A DNA stretch of 64,000 nt from contig DAOTHJ010000005.1 of assembly GCA_035447605.1 (NCBI GenBank), positions 1-64,000 of the forward strand. Reading direction: 5' to 3'. Position 1 is the stretch's first letter, and every line of letters starts with the position of its first letter. Below, in pieces: positions 25,007-33,212 of the stretch. The notes beneath the pieces were generated by a model that saw only the letters and a list, made by a program, of their open reading frames with translations, had not been told where the DNA came from and ran no database searches. This DNA comes from UMGS1668 sp035447605 (GTDB lineage: Bacteria; Bacillota; Clostridia; Oscillospirales; Ruminococcaceae). Made by a program: the position numbers and the translations under genes.

Positions 25007-26146
25007 ATGAAAAGAGTATTGGCAATCGTCCTCGTCGTTGCCATGATGTTCGGTATGACGGCATGTTCCGGATCCGGCAGCGACACCATTAAAATCGGTG
25101 TGATTGCACCGCTTACCGGCGACGTAGCTGTCTACGGCAATGCGGTCAATGATGCCGTAAAGCTTTACACCGACAAAGTCAATGCCGAAGGCGGCATCGA
25201 CGGCAAACAGATCGAGCTTGTCGTATACGACGATAAAGGCGATGCCACTGAGGCTGTCAACGCCTATAACAAGCTCGTCTCTTCCGACCAGGTGCTCGCC
25301 ATCATCGGCGACGTCACCAGCACCCCGACCATCGCTGTTGCCCAGGCGTCTGTCGCCGACAATATCCCGATTATTACCGGCACCGCCACCCACCTCGATG
25401 TAACCTCTTTCGGAACCAACATGTTCCGTGCCTGCTTTATCGATGACCTCCAGGCCCGCACCATGGCCAACCTCGCCGTTGCCCAGGGCGTCACCAAGGC
25501 CGCCGTCATCTACAACGCCAGCGATTCTTACTCCACCGGTCTTCGCGACTCCTTCAAGACCTACTGTGACTCCCTCGGCGTCGAGGTCGTTGCGGATGAG
25601 GCCTATGCCAAAGGTGACGTCGACTTCAACGCGCAGCTGACCAACATCGCCGCCGCGAACCCCGAAGTCATCTTCATTCCGGAGTATTACAACACCTTCT
25701 ATCTGATCGCCAGCCAGGCCCGTGCCATGGGCATCACCGCTACCTTCTACGGTGTTGACGGAACCGACGGCGTCCTTGAAATCGATGGCGCCGACGTCTC
25801 CGTGTTTGACGGCATCTATTTCTCCAACCACTACACCACCGACGATCCTTCCGAAGTCGTGCAGAACTTCATCGCCGACTATCAGGAAGCTTACGGTCAG
25901 ACCCCGAACGCCCTCGCCGCCCTTGGCTACGATGCCGCGATGATTCTCTTTGATGCAATCAAACGCGCGGGTGTCTACGAGCCGAGCGCAGAGAACTGGC
26001 AGGCCATCATCGATGCCCTTTATCAGACCGACATGCAGTGCGTCACCGGCCACATCACCTATGATGAGGGCAACGGTACGCCGAACAAGTCCACGAAGGT
26101 CATCACCATTGAAGACGGAGTCTACCACTTCTACGGCGAATATTGA
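25007..26146 (+). CDS. livJ: Branched-chain amino acid ABC transporter, binding lipoprotein
   Basis: A 379-residue substrate-binding protein. The start is the ATG at 25007, eight bases after GGAGG; an ATG two codons earlier is too close to that site. The lipobox is MTACS, after a 19-residue signal. The mature protein begins TIKIGVIAPLTGDVAVYGNAV, the standard periplasmic-binding fold for Leu/Ile/Val-type receptors, and includes ITGTATHLDVTSFGTNMFR and LGYDAAMILFDAIKRAG. It heads livJHMGF, so it delivers branched-chain or related amino acids to the LivHM channel. Substrate choice cannot be read from the sequence with certainty. Confidence 0.92.
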   Translation: MKRVLAIVLVVAMMFGMTACSGSGSDTIKIGVIAPLTGDVAVYGNAVNDAVKLYTDKVNAEGGIDGKQIELVVYDDKGDATEAVNAYNKLVSSDQVLAIIGDVTSTPTIAVAQASVADNIPIITGTATHLDVTSFGTNMFRACFIDDLQARTMANLAVAQGVTKAAVIYNASDSYSTGLRDSFKTYCDSLGVEVVADEAYAKGDVDFNAQLTNIAAANPEVIFIPEYYNTFYLIASQARAMGITATFYGVDGTDGVLEIDGADVSVFDGIYFSNHYTTDDPSEVVQNFIADYQEAYGQTPNALAALGYDAAMILFDAIKRAGVYEPSAENWQAIIDALYQTDMQCVTGHITYDEGNGTPNKSTKVITIEDGVYHFYGEY

Positions 26147-26218
26147 TCCCGTTTTATCTTCACCGGGAACGGCGGGACGCCCGCCGTTCCCTTTACTTTT
26201 AGGCAAAGGACTGATACG

Positions 26219-27091
26219 ATGACTTTTCTCACCCAAATCCTGAACGGTATCCAGATCGGCAGCATCTACGCCCTCGTGGCTCTGGGGTACACGATGGTCT
26301 ACGGCATCATCAAGCTGATCAACTTTGCGCACGGCGATATTATTATGGTAGGCGCCTACGTAACGTGGTACCTGATTGCCAAATTGTATATGTCTGAATG
26401 GACCGCCATCATCGTGGCGGTTGTCGTCTGCACCGTGCTCGGTATGGTGATCGAAAAGGTGGCATATAAACCGCTGCGCAAATCCGCCCGGATCTCCCTG
26501 CTGATCACCGCAATCGGCATCAGCTTCCTTCTGGAGAACGTGGCTCAGCTCATCTTCACCGCCAACCCCAGGATGTTCACCAACCTGTTCCCCGGCAATA
26601 TGAATCTCGGAAGCCTGACCATCTCCAACAACACGGCCGTCACCATTCTCGTTTCCGTTGTGCTGATGGTCGGTTTGACGCTGCTTGTCGACAAGACCAA
26701 GATCGGCAAGGCCATGCGTGCCGTTTCCGAGGATAACGATACCGCACAGCTCATGGGCATCAACGTCAACAGCACCATCAGCTTCACCTTTGGCCTCGGC
26801 TCCGCGCTGGCGGCGCTGGCGGCCGTTCTGTACTGCTGCTCCTACACGCAGATCAACCCGACGATGGGCTCCATGCTCGGTCTGAAGGCCTTTGTGGCGG
26901 CGGTGCTCGGCGGCATCGGCAGCCTGCCCGGCGCCATGGTCGGCGGCTTCGTCATCGGCATTGCCGAATCCCTGACCAAGGGGTACATAGCCTCCAGCTA
27001 CGCCGACGCCATCGTCTTCGGCATCCTGATCGTGGTTCTGCTGATCAAGCCGACCGGCTTCTTCGGACGCACGATGAACGAGAAAGTTTAA
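26219..27091 (+). CDS. livH: Branched-chain amino acid ABC transporter permease LivH
   Basis: A 290-residue inner permease with about eight membrane segments. It starts TFLTQILNGIQIGSIYALVALGYTMVYGI, the LivH hallmark, and contains RAVSEDNDTAQLMGINVN, the cytoplasmic loop that contacts the ATPases. The ATG lies in a 72-base gap after livJ that contains a GC-rich hairpin (GGAACGGCGGG/CCGCCGTTCC), often a sign of stepped-down expression of the membrane genes relative to the binding protein. Confidence 0.93.
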   Translation: MTFLTQILNGIQIGSIYALVALGYTMVYGIIKLINFAHGDIIMVGAYVTWYLIAKLYMSEWTAIIVAVVVCTVLGMVIEKVAYKPLRKSARISLLITAIGISFLLENVAQLIFTANPRMFTNLFPGNMNLGSLTISNNTAVTILVSVVLMVGLTLLVDKTKIGKAMRAVSEDNDTAQLMGINVNSTISFTFGLGSALAALAAVLYCCSYTQINPTMGSMLGLKAFVAAVLGGIGSLPGAMVGGFVIGIAESLTKGYIASSYADAIVFGILIVVLLIKPTGFFGRTMNEKV

Positions 27092-27104
27092 GGAGGGCGG
27101 CAGA

Positions 27105-28211
27105 ATGGAAAAATTTCTTTCTAAGATAAAAAACCGCTACCTCCTGAATACACTTCTTGTCGCGGCGATCTACGGCATTATCATGCTGATTATTCAGCTC
27201 GGCGTTCTGAACCGCTATCAGGCCAACATGCTGATCCCGGTCTGCTACAACATCATCCTGGCCGTCAGCCTCAACCTTTCGGCCGGTTATCTCGGCCAGC
27301 TGCCTCTGGGCCACGCCGGATTCATGTCCGTCGGCGGCTATACGGCCGCGCTGATCACCCTTGCGCTCGACCTGCCGGCTGCCATTGAGTTCCCGATCGC
27401 CCTGATCGCGGGCGGCCTCGTCGCCGCCGTGTTCGGCTTTGTGATCGGTCTGCCGGCTCTGCGCCTGCGCGGCGACTACCTCGCCATCATCACCCTCGGC
27501 TTCGGCGAGATCATCCGCGTGGTTATCACGAATCTCGGCTTCACCGGCGGCGCATTCGGCCTCTCCGGCATCCAGAAGCACACCACGCTCACGGTCGCCT
27601 TCCTCTGCACGGTTATTACGGTTTTTGCCGTTCATACACTGATGAAATCCCGCCACGGCCGCGCGATCCTCTCCATCCGCGAGAACGAGATCGCCGCCGA
27701 GTGCTCGGGCATCCCGACCACCTATTACAAGACCATGACGTTTACGATCTCCGCTTTCTTTGCCGGAGTCGCCGGCGGACTGTATGCCCATTATCTGTGC
27801 ATCCTCGATCCGTCGAACTTCGGCTTCATGAAATCCGTTGAGATCCTGATTATGGTCGTGCTCGGCGGACTCGGCTCCATGATCGGCTCCATCACCGCGG
27901 CATTCGGCCTGACTCTGCTGCCGGAGCTGCTGCGCGATTTTTCCGACTACCGCATGGTCGTCTACTCCCTGCTGCTGGTCGTCGTCATGATCTTCAAACC
28001 CTCCGGCCTCTTCGGAACCTATGATTTCTCGCTGAGCCGGCTCCTGACCGATTCCAGCAAAGGCGATTTATTTAAAAAGAAGAAACCCGAAAGCCAGGAA
28101 CCGGTGGCCGATGAGTTAAAAGGTGCGGAGATTGCGCCCGACACCTCCATCAGCGCCGACCCGGATATTCCTCCGGAGCCTGCGGAGACAGATGGAAAGG
28201 AGGAACTGTGA
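27105..28211 (+). CDS. livM: Branched-chain amino acid ABC transporter permease LivM
   Basis: A 368-residue permease. The membrane core (about residues 15-310) has LSAGYLGQLPLGHAGFMSVGGYTAA and the cytoplasmic loop SIRENEIAAECSGIP typical of LivM. The last 50 residues form a hydrophilic tail that is first Lys-rich and then strongly acidic and proline-containing, which is longer than usual for LivM. GGAGG precedes the start, and the stop overlaps the beginning of livG. Confidence 0.93.
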   Translation: MEKFLSKIKNRYLLNTLLVAAIYGIIMLIIQLGVLNRYQANMLIPVCYNIILAVSLNLSAGYLGQLPLGHAGFMSVGGYTAALITLALDLPAAIEFPIALIAGGLVAAVFGFVIGLPALRLRGDYLAIITLGFGEIIRVVITNLGFTGGAFGLSGIQKHTTLTVAFLCTVITVFAVHTLMKSRHGRAILSIRENEIAAECSGIPTTYYKTMTFTISAFFAGVAGGLYAHYLCILDPSNFGFMKSVEILIMVVLGGLGSMIGSITAAFGLTLLPELLRDFSDYRMVVYSLLLVVVMIFKPSGLFGTYDFSLSRLLTDSSKGDLFKKKKPESQEPVADELKGAEIAPDTSISADPDIPPEPAETDGKEEL

Positions 28212-28990
28212 TGTCCGGTCAATCCATTCTTGATATTGAAAAACTGGGAATCGATTTCGGCGGTCTGCATGCGCTGGACGGCTTCAGCCTCCACATCGAG
28301 CCGGGCGAGATCGTCGGCCTGATCGGCCCGAACGGCGCCGGCAAAACCACGGTCTTCAACCTGCTGACCAGCGTCTATGCCCCGACCAGAGGCAAAATCG
28401 AGCTTCAGGGCGAAGATACAAAGGGCAAAAAGACCCATCAGGTCGCCAAACAGGGCATTGCCCGCACCTTCCAGAATATCCGCCTTTTCTCCCACCTTTC
28501 CGTTCTGGACAACGTTCTGATCGGCATGCACAACAACATGAATTACACCATGTTTGAGGCCGTCTTCCGCTTTCCGCGCTACTGGAAGGAGGAGGCCGCC
28601 GCAAAGGAGAAGGCCCTCGAGCTTCTGGACGTCTTCGACATGCGCGACGTGGCAAACGAGGAATCCGGAAGCCTGCCCTACGGCGCCCAGAGAAGAATCG
28701 AGATCGTGCGCGCGCTTGCCACGAATCCGCAGGTCCTCCTGCTGGATGAGCCGGCGGCCGGCATGAACCCCTCCGAGACGGAGGAACTGATGGAAAACAT
28801 CCGCCGCATCCGCGACAAATTCGGCATCGCCATCTTTTTGATCGAGCACGACATGAGCCTCGTCATGGGCATCTGCGAGCGCATTCTGGTCCTCAACTAT
28901 GGACTGGTGATCGCGGAAGGCACGCCGGAGGAGATCAAGGGCAATCCGACCGTCATCGAGGCTTACCTCGGACAGCAGCGCAGTGAATGA
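28211..28990 (+). CDS. livG: Branched-chain amino acid ABC transporter ATPase LivG
   Basis: A 259-residue ATPase with Walker A GPNGAGKTT (about residues 39-47), signature region SLPYGAQRR in place of LSGGQ as is normal for LivG, Walker B VLLLDEPAAGMNP and the switch His in LIEHDMSLVM. The ATG at 28211 follows AAAGGAGG; a GTG directly before it is possible. It overlaps the livM stop codon. Confidence 0.95.
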   Translation: MSGQSILDIEKLGIDFGGLHALDGFSLHIEPGEIVGLIGPNGAGKTTVFNLLTSVYAPTRGKIELQGEDTKGKKTHQVAKQGIARTFQNIRLFSHLSVLDNVLIGMHNNMNYTMFEAVFRFPRYWKEEAAAKEKALELLDVFDMRDVANEESGSLPYGAQRRIEIVRALATNPQVLLLDEPAAGMNPSETEELMENIRRIRDKFGIAIFLIEHDMSLVMGICERILVLNYGLVIAEGTPEEIKGNPTVIEAYLGQQRSE

Positions 28991-29003
28991 GGGGGTGCAG
29001 AAT

Positions 29004-29714
29004 ATGAGCGCATTTCTTACGGTAAACGACATCAACGTCTATTACGGAGCAATCCACGCTATTAAAGGCATCTCCTTCCGCGTCAACGAAGGTGAAATCG
29101 TCACTCTGATCGGCGCCAACGGCGCCGGAAAAAGCACCACGCTGAAGACCATCTCCGGCGTGCTCCGCTCCAAAACCGGCTCCATTGAGTTCTGCGGAAA
29201 AGATATCGGCAGCATCCCCGCCCACAAGCTGATCTTTGAGGGAATCGCGCAGGTTCCGGAAGGACGCCATATTTTTCAGCAGCTGACCGTCACCGAAAAC
29301 CTGGAGATGGGTGCCTACAGCCGCCCGAATTCCGAGATCAAAGACAGCATCGAACACGTCTTCAACCGTTTCCCGCGTCTGCGCGAGCGGTATAAGCAGG
29401 TCGCCGGAACACTCTCCGGCGGCGAGCAGCAGATGCTCGCCATGGGCCGGGCCCTGATGAGCCACCCGAAGCTGCTGATGCTCGACGAGCCTTCGATGGG
29501 ACTTTCCCCGCTGCTGGTCAACGAGATCTTCGACATCATCAAGGAGCTCAACGAGACCGGAACGACAATCCTGCTGGTCGAACAGAACGCAAAGATGGCA
29601 CTTTCCATCGCGGACCGCGCCTACGTTCTGGAGACCGGATACATCCGCAAGGAGGGCAGCGCCAAGGAGCTGCTTTCCGATGAGGACGTCAAGAAGGCGT
29701 ACCTCGGCGGCTGA
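29004..29714 (+). CDS. livF: Branched-chain amino acid ABC transporter ATPase LivF
   Basis: A 236-residue ATPase: Walker A GANGAGKST, signature TLSGGEQQML, Walker B LLMLDEPSMGLSP, then LLVEQNAKMAL. The start is the ATG at 29004, eight bases after GAGGGGG; the earlier in-frame GTG at 28983 overlaps livG without a proper site. It is the last gene of livJHMGF and is followed by a terminator. Confidence 0.95.
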   Translation: MSAFLTVNDINVYYGAIHAIKGISFRVNEGEIVTLIGANGAGKSTTLKTISGVLRSKTGSIEFCGKDIGSIPAHKLIFEGIAQVPEGRHIFQQLTVTENLEMGAYSRPNSEIKDSIEHVFNRFPRLRERYKQVAGTLSGGEQQMLAMGRALMSHPKLLMLDEPSMGLSPLLVNEIFDIIKELNETGTTILLVEQNAKMALSIADRAYVLETGYIRKEGSAKELLSDEDVKKAYLGG

Positions 29715-29730
29715 TCCCCTGTAAAACAAG

Positions 29731-29770
29731 AAAAAGCCCGGCGGGCCTGTGCTCAAACCGGGCTTTCCTT
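29731..29770 (+). terminator. Terminator of the liv operon
   Basis: AAAGCCCGG and CCGGGCTTT arms with a 16-base loop, then CCTTATG. The T-run is short. Confidence 0.7.
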
Positions 29771-29803
29771 ATGTAATTTGATTGACGGAAGGCGGTGAAT
29801 CCG

Positions 29804-30517
29804 GTGACGGAACCATCCCCTTACCACTGGCAGGACGGCCTCCGGGACGGCCTGCCGATCGGACTGGGATATCTGTCGGTCTCCTTCGGATTCGGCATTT
29901 CGGCCGTTTCCCTCGGGCTCCCGGCAATTTCTGCGATTCTCACTTCTATGACCAATCTGACCTCTGCGGGCCAGATGGCCGGCATCGCCATTATCGCCTC
30001 CGGCGGCTCGCTTATGGAAATGGCGGCGGCCCAGTTTGTCATTAATCTGCGCTATGCGCTGATGAGCCTCTCCCTGACGCAGAAGGTCGACGACAGCTTC
30101 ACGCTGCTGCAGCGGATGATCCTGTCGTTTCTCATCACGGACGAGATCTTTGCCGTCTCCTCCACAAAGGAGAAGCGGATCGGCACGCGCTATTTTTACG
30201 GCCTCGGCCTCCTGCCGATTCTCGGATGGGTTCTCGGTACGGCGCTCGGCGCTTTCGCGGGCATGGTGCTGCCGCAGGATCTGACCGCCGCCCTCGGCAT
30301 CATGATCTACGGCATGTTCCTTGCCATCCTGATTCCGCCGGCGAAAAAAGAGCGCGGCGTGCTCGCGGCGGTTGTCATTTCTGCCGCTATGAGCTGCTGC
30401 ATCCGCTACATAGGGGCCCTCTCCTTCCTCTCGAGCGGCTTCTCCATCATCCTCTGCGCGGTTACGGCTTCGGCCGCCGCCGCCCTTCTGAGGCCCGTGG
30501 AGGTGGATGACGAATGA
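29804..30517 (+). CDS. azlC: AzlC-type branched-chain amino acid exporter, large subunit
   Basis: A 237-residue membrane protein of the AzlC family; AzlC and AzlD together export branched-chain amino acids (and toxic analogues such as azaleucine). The family start GLRDGLPIGLGYLSVSFGFGI is clear and about seven or eight membrane segments are present. The start is likely the GTG at 29804, with GGCGGTGA upstream; GTG at 29795 is an alternative. Its position right after the liv importer suggests a balanced import/export pair. Confidence 0.9.
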   Translation: MTEPSPYHWQDGLRDGLPIGLGYLSVSFGFGISAVSLGLPAISAILTSMTNLTSAGQMAGIAIIASGGSLMEMAAAQFVINLRYALMSLSLTQKVDDSFTLLQRMILSFLITDEIFAVSSTKEKRIGTRYFYGLGLLPILGWVLGTALGAFAGMVLPQDLTAALGIMIYGMFLAILIPPAKKERGVLAAVVISAAMSCCIRYIGALSFLSSGFSIILCAVTASAAAALLRPVEVDDE

Positions 30518-30819
30518 CGAAGGACCTGTTTCTTTATATCGGCGTGATGGCGCTCGTCACCTACCTGATCCGGATGCTGCCGCTCGCGGTCTTCCGCAAA
30601 AAAATCCGCTCGCGCTTTATCCTGAGCTTTCTGCACTACGTTCCCTACGCCGTGCTCGGCGCCATGACGATTCCGGGCATCTTCTACTCGACCGGCAGCG
30701 CGGTCACGGCCTTCGCGGGCTTTATGGTGGCCTCCATCATGGCGTACAAAAACTACGCGCTGCTGCCGATCGCCTGCGCCGCCTGCGCCGCCGCATGGCT
30801 CACCGGGCTTGTCTTTTGA
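30514..30819 (+). CDS. azlD: AzlD-type branched-chain amino acid exporter, small subunit
   Basis: A 101-residue protein with four membrane segments, typical of AzlD (TYLIRMLPLAVFRKKI ... FLHYVPYAVLGAMTIPGI). Its ATG overlaps the azlC stop (ATGA), so the two subunits are translationally coupled. Confidence 0.92.
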   Translation: MTKDLFLYIGVMALVTYLIRMLPLAVFRKKIRSRFILSFLHYVPYAVLGAMTIPGIFYSTGSAVTAFAGFMVASIMAYKNYALLPIACAACAAAWLTGLVF

Positions 30820-30838
30820 CGGGTTCCATGTGAAGATC

Positions 30839-30878
30839 AGGGCCCCCGGGAATTCCCCGGGGACCTTCATTTTTTATG
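30839..30878 (+). terminator. Terminator of azlCD
   Basis: A GC-rich near-perfect stem centred on GGGAATTCCCC, followed by TTCATTTTTTAT. Confidence 0.75.
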
Positions 30879-31045
30879 TATCTGTCCCATCCTCTGGCTT
30901 TATGCGGCCGGAATCTGTGAGGACGAATTCGCAAAATCGGACGAGCACAGGTTTTCTGAGGCAAATTTTCCTTCTGCGAGTTGCTTTTGCGGCGCCGCGC
31001 GAGGTTTTTTCGCAAAATTTCCCGGAAATTCCGCCGGATTCCCGG

Positions 31046-31074
31046 TTGACAAGCGCTTCCCGCGGAAGGATAAT
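31046..31074 (+). promoter_or_regulatory. Promoter of the mnmM-like gene
   Basis: A perfect TTGACA (31046-31051), 17-base spacer and GATAAT (31069-31074), about 40 bases before the start codon. Confidence 0.75.
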
Positions 31075-31114
31075 AATTTCTGATAAAGATTAAGGCGAGA
31101 GGAGCGGATCGGGT

Positions 31115-31690
31115 ATGGCAGTAAGGAGCGAATGGAACGCGCTGGAGATTGTTCGGGCAATGGTCGCTTCCCGCGTGAAGCCGGGCGACTTCTGCATCGA
31201 CGCCACTGCCGGAAACGGCGGCGACACGGCCTTCCTCTGCGATCTCGTCGGGCCGGAAGGCAAAGTGCTCGCTTTCGATATCCAGGAGCAGGCTATTGCT
31301 GCCACCCGGAAGCTCGCCGAAGAACAGGGCTTCGCGGACCGCGTGGAGGCCGTGCTGGCAAGCCACAGCGAGATGGACCGTTACGCCGGGCCGGAGAGCG
31401 CCTCCTGCATCCTCTTTAACTTCGGCTGGCTGCCCGGCGGCGACCACGACGTGTTCACTCGTACGGAGACCAGCATCCCCGCGATTCAGAAGTCGCTCAC
31501 AATCCTCCGGCCGGGAGGACTGCTGAGCCTCTGCATCTATTACGGACGAAACAACGGCTTCGCGGAACGGGACGCGATTCTCGAGTATCTTTCGGGCATC
31601 GACTGCCGCGTCTACACGGTGATTCGGTACGATTTTCTGAACCGGCCGAATAACCCGCCCTTCCCGATATTTGTGTTTAAGGAGGACTAA
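31115..31690 (+). CDS. mnmM: MnmM (YtqB)-like SAM-dependent methyltransferase
   Basis: A 191-residue class I methyltransferase. The SAM-binding motif is IDATAGNGGDTAFLCDLVG, and the family-specific FNFGWLPGGDHDVFTRTETS and NPPFPIFVFKE are clear. B. subtilis MnmM (YtqB) completes the mnm5s2U modification at the wobble position of tRNA by methylating nm5U; the same role is likely here. A GAGAGGAG site precedes the ATG. The CBS-domain gene starts four bases after the stop. Confidence 0.82.
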   Translation: MAVRSEWNALEIVRAMVASRVKPGDFCIDATAGNGGDTAFLCDLVGPEGKVLAFDIQEQAIAATRKLAEEQGFADRVEAVLASHSEMDRYAGPESASCILFNFGWLPGGDHDVFTRTETSIPAIQKSLTILRPGGLLSLCIYYGRNNGFAERDAILEYLSGIDCRVYTVIRYDFLNRPNNPPFPIFVFKED

Positions 31691-31693
31691 CCT

Positions 31694-32389
31694 GTGAACC
31701 GGACGGAACAGTTTCTTGAAAAATATAAAGAGCTTGAAAACGCCGCCGTCGGCCTCTACGGCTTCGCGGAAGACGGAAAGGCGATCGCAAACCTGACGGA
31801 GATGCCGGAATTCCGGAATATCCGCATGGAACTCTCCTACTGCCGCGAGGTGCGGAACCTGCTGCAGCACCGCGTGCGCCTCGGCAGCGAATACGCCGTG
31901 GAGCCGAGCGAGGCGATGATCCAGCTTCTCAACGATACCGTCGAAAAAGTGAAAAATCCGCTGCGCTGCCGGGATATTGCCGTCCCCTGCTCAAAGCTCC
32001 TGTGCAGCCGGCCGGAGGCCTTTGTGCTCCCCGCCATGAAAGAGATGCGTCAGCGCGGCTTCACGCACCTTCCGATCATCGAGGGCGGCAAAGTGGCCGG
32101 CATTTTCAGCGAGAGCCGCGTCTTCTTTTACTGCACCGACCACGAGGCCGTCGGCATCCCGCAGGACCTGCGCTTTGAGGATATCCGCTCCTACCTCTCC
32201 TTCGACCTGCATCACTCCGAAATCTACGCCTGGCTGCCGTGGGATGCCTTTGTCTCCGAGGCGGAGAGCCTCTACGAAGATGCATACATGAAAGGCAAAC
32301 GCCTCGGCATGTACTTTCTCACCCAGAACGGGAAACCGGACGAAAAGCTTCTCGGCATCGTGACGCCGAATGACATTCTCGGAAACTGA
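31694..32389 (+). CDS. CBS-domain protein
   Basis: A 231-residue cytoplasmic protein. The N-terminal 90 residues are helical; a CBS pair follows (CRDIAVPCSKLLCSRPEAFVLPAMKEM ... GFTHLPIIEGGKVAGIFSE, and a second copy ending LLGIVTPNDILGN). Such pairs bind adenosine nucleotides and often act as energy sensors. The GTG start follows GGAGG within the end of the mnmM gene. The N-terminal region (FRNIRMELSYCREVRNLLQHR) resembles small HEPN-like or abortive-type helices, but I cannot assign it. Confidence 0.75.
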   Translation: MNRTEQFLEKYKELENAAVGLYGFAEDGKAIANLTEMPEFRNIRMELSYCREVRNLLQHRVRLGSEYAVEPSEAMIQLLNDTVEKVKNPLRCRDIAVPCSKLLCSRPEAFVLPAMKEMRQRGFTHLPIIEGGKVAGIFSESRVFFYCTDHEAVGIPQDLRFEDIRSYLSFDLHHSEIYAWLPWDAFVSEAESLYEDAYMKGKRLGMYFLTQNGKPDEKLLGIVTPNDILGN

Positions 32390-32396
32390 GTATCAA

Positions 32397-32429
32397 GAAC
32401 CGGAGCGGCATCATCGTTCCGGTTTTTTC
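32397..32429 (+). terminator. Terminator after the CBS gene
   Basis: GAACCGGA and TTCCGGTT arms followed by TTTTTCT. Confidence 0.8.
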
Positions 32430-32540
32430 TCTGTTCACAGATTATTCAGTGAATCTCCAAGCGACGTTAAAGGAATTATCACGGACTCAACACAAAATCA
32501 TTATATGATCCGTATCAGAAACCAGAAAGGATGTGTGTCT

Positions 32541-33212
32541 GTGAGCAGGATTCTGATTGTCGACGATGAACTCCGCGTCCGCGATTTGATTAAAAAATAT
32601 GCAAAATTTGAGGGATACGAGGTCTCCGAGGCCGCAAACGGTCTTGAGGCGCTCGAGCTCTGCAAAAGTCACGACTTCGACCTCGTCATCATGGACATCA
32701 TGATGCCGGAACTCGACGGGCTCTCCGCCTGCCGCGAGATCCGCAAATTCAGCGTCGTACCGGTCATCATGCTTTCCGCGCGCGGCGAGGAATACGACAA
32801 AATTCACGGATTTGAGTATGGCGTCGACGACTATGTTGTCAAGCCGTTTTCTCCGCGCGAACTGATGATGCGCGTGGCTGCCGTTCTCAAACGCAGCGGC
32901 GCGCCCGCTCCGGAACCGAAGGAGCTTTATACACATGGCGGGCTCTCCGTGGACTTCACCGGCCGGATCGTCACCGTGGACGGGGAACGGGTGGAGATGT
33001 CGCCGCGGGAATACAGCCTGTTCTTCTTCCTTGTGCGGAACCGCGGCATCGCGCTTTCCCGGGAAAAGCTGATCAACGAGGTCTGGGGCTATGATTTCTT
33101 TGGGGACGACCGCACCATCGACACGCATATCAAACAGCTCCGCAAAATCCTCGGCCCGTACGCCCGCTGCATCACAACCCTGAGAGGAGTCGGATACCGC
33201 TTTGAAGAATGA
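32541..33212 (+). CDS. OmpR-family response regulator
   Basis: A 223-residue regulator. The receiver domain has the acidic pocket VDDE (residues 7-10), the phosphorylation site Asp52 (VIMDIMMPELDG) and the lysine in VVKPFSP. The C-terminal winged helix ends in DDRTIDTHIKQLRKIL...RGVGYRF, the OmpR pattern. The GTG start at 32541 lies ten bases after AAAGG; GTG at 32535 is possible. It overlaps the kinase gene, so the two are one system. Its targets are not evident. Confidence 0.92.
   Translation: MSRILIVDDELRVRDLIKKYAKFEGYEVSEAANGLEALELCKSHDFDLVIMDIMMPELDGLSACREIRKFSVVPVIMLSARGEEYDKIHGFEYGVDDYVVKPFSPRELMMRVAAVLKRSGAPAPEPKELYTHGGLSVDFTGRIVTVDGERVEMSPREYSLFFFLVRNRGIALSREKLINEVWGYDFFGDDRTIDTHIKQLRKILGPYARCITTLRGVGYRFEE

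Noticed and set aside
24989..26332. 447-residue open frame antisense to livJ
   Set aside because: It mirrors the codon use of livJ and has no start site or domain.
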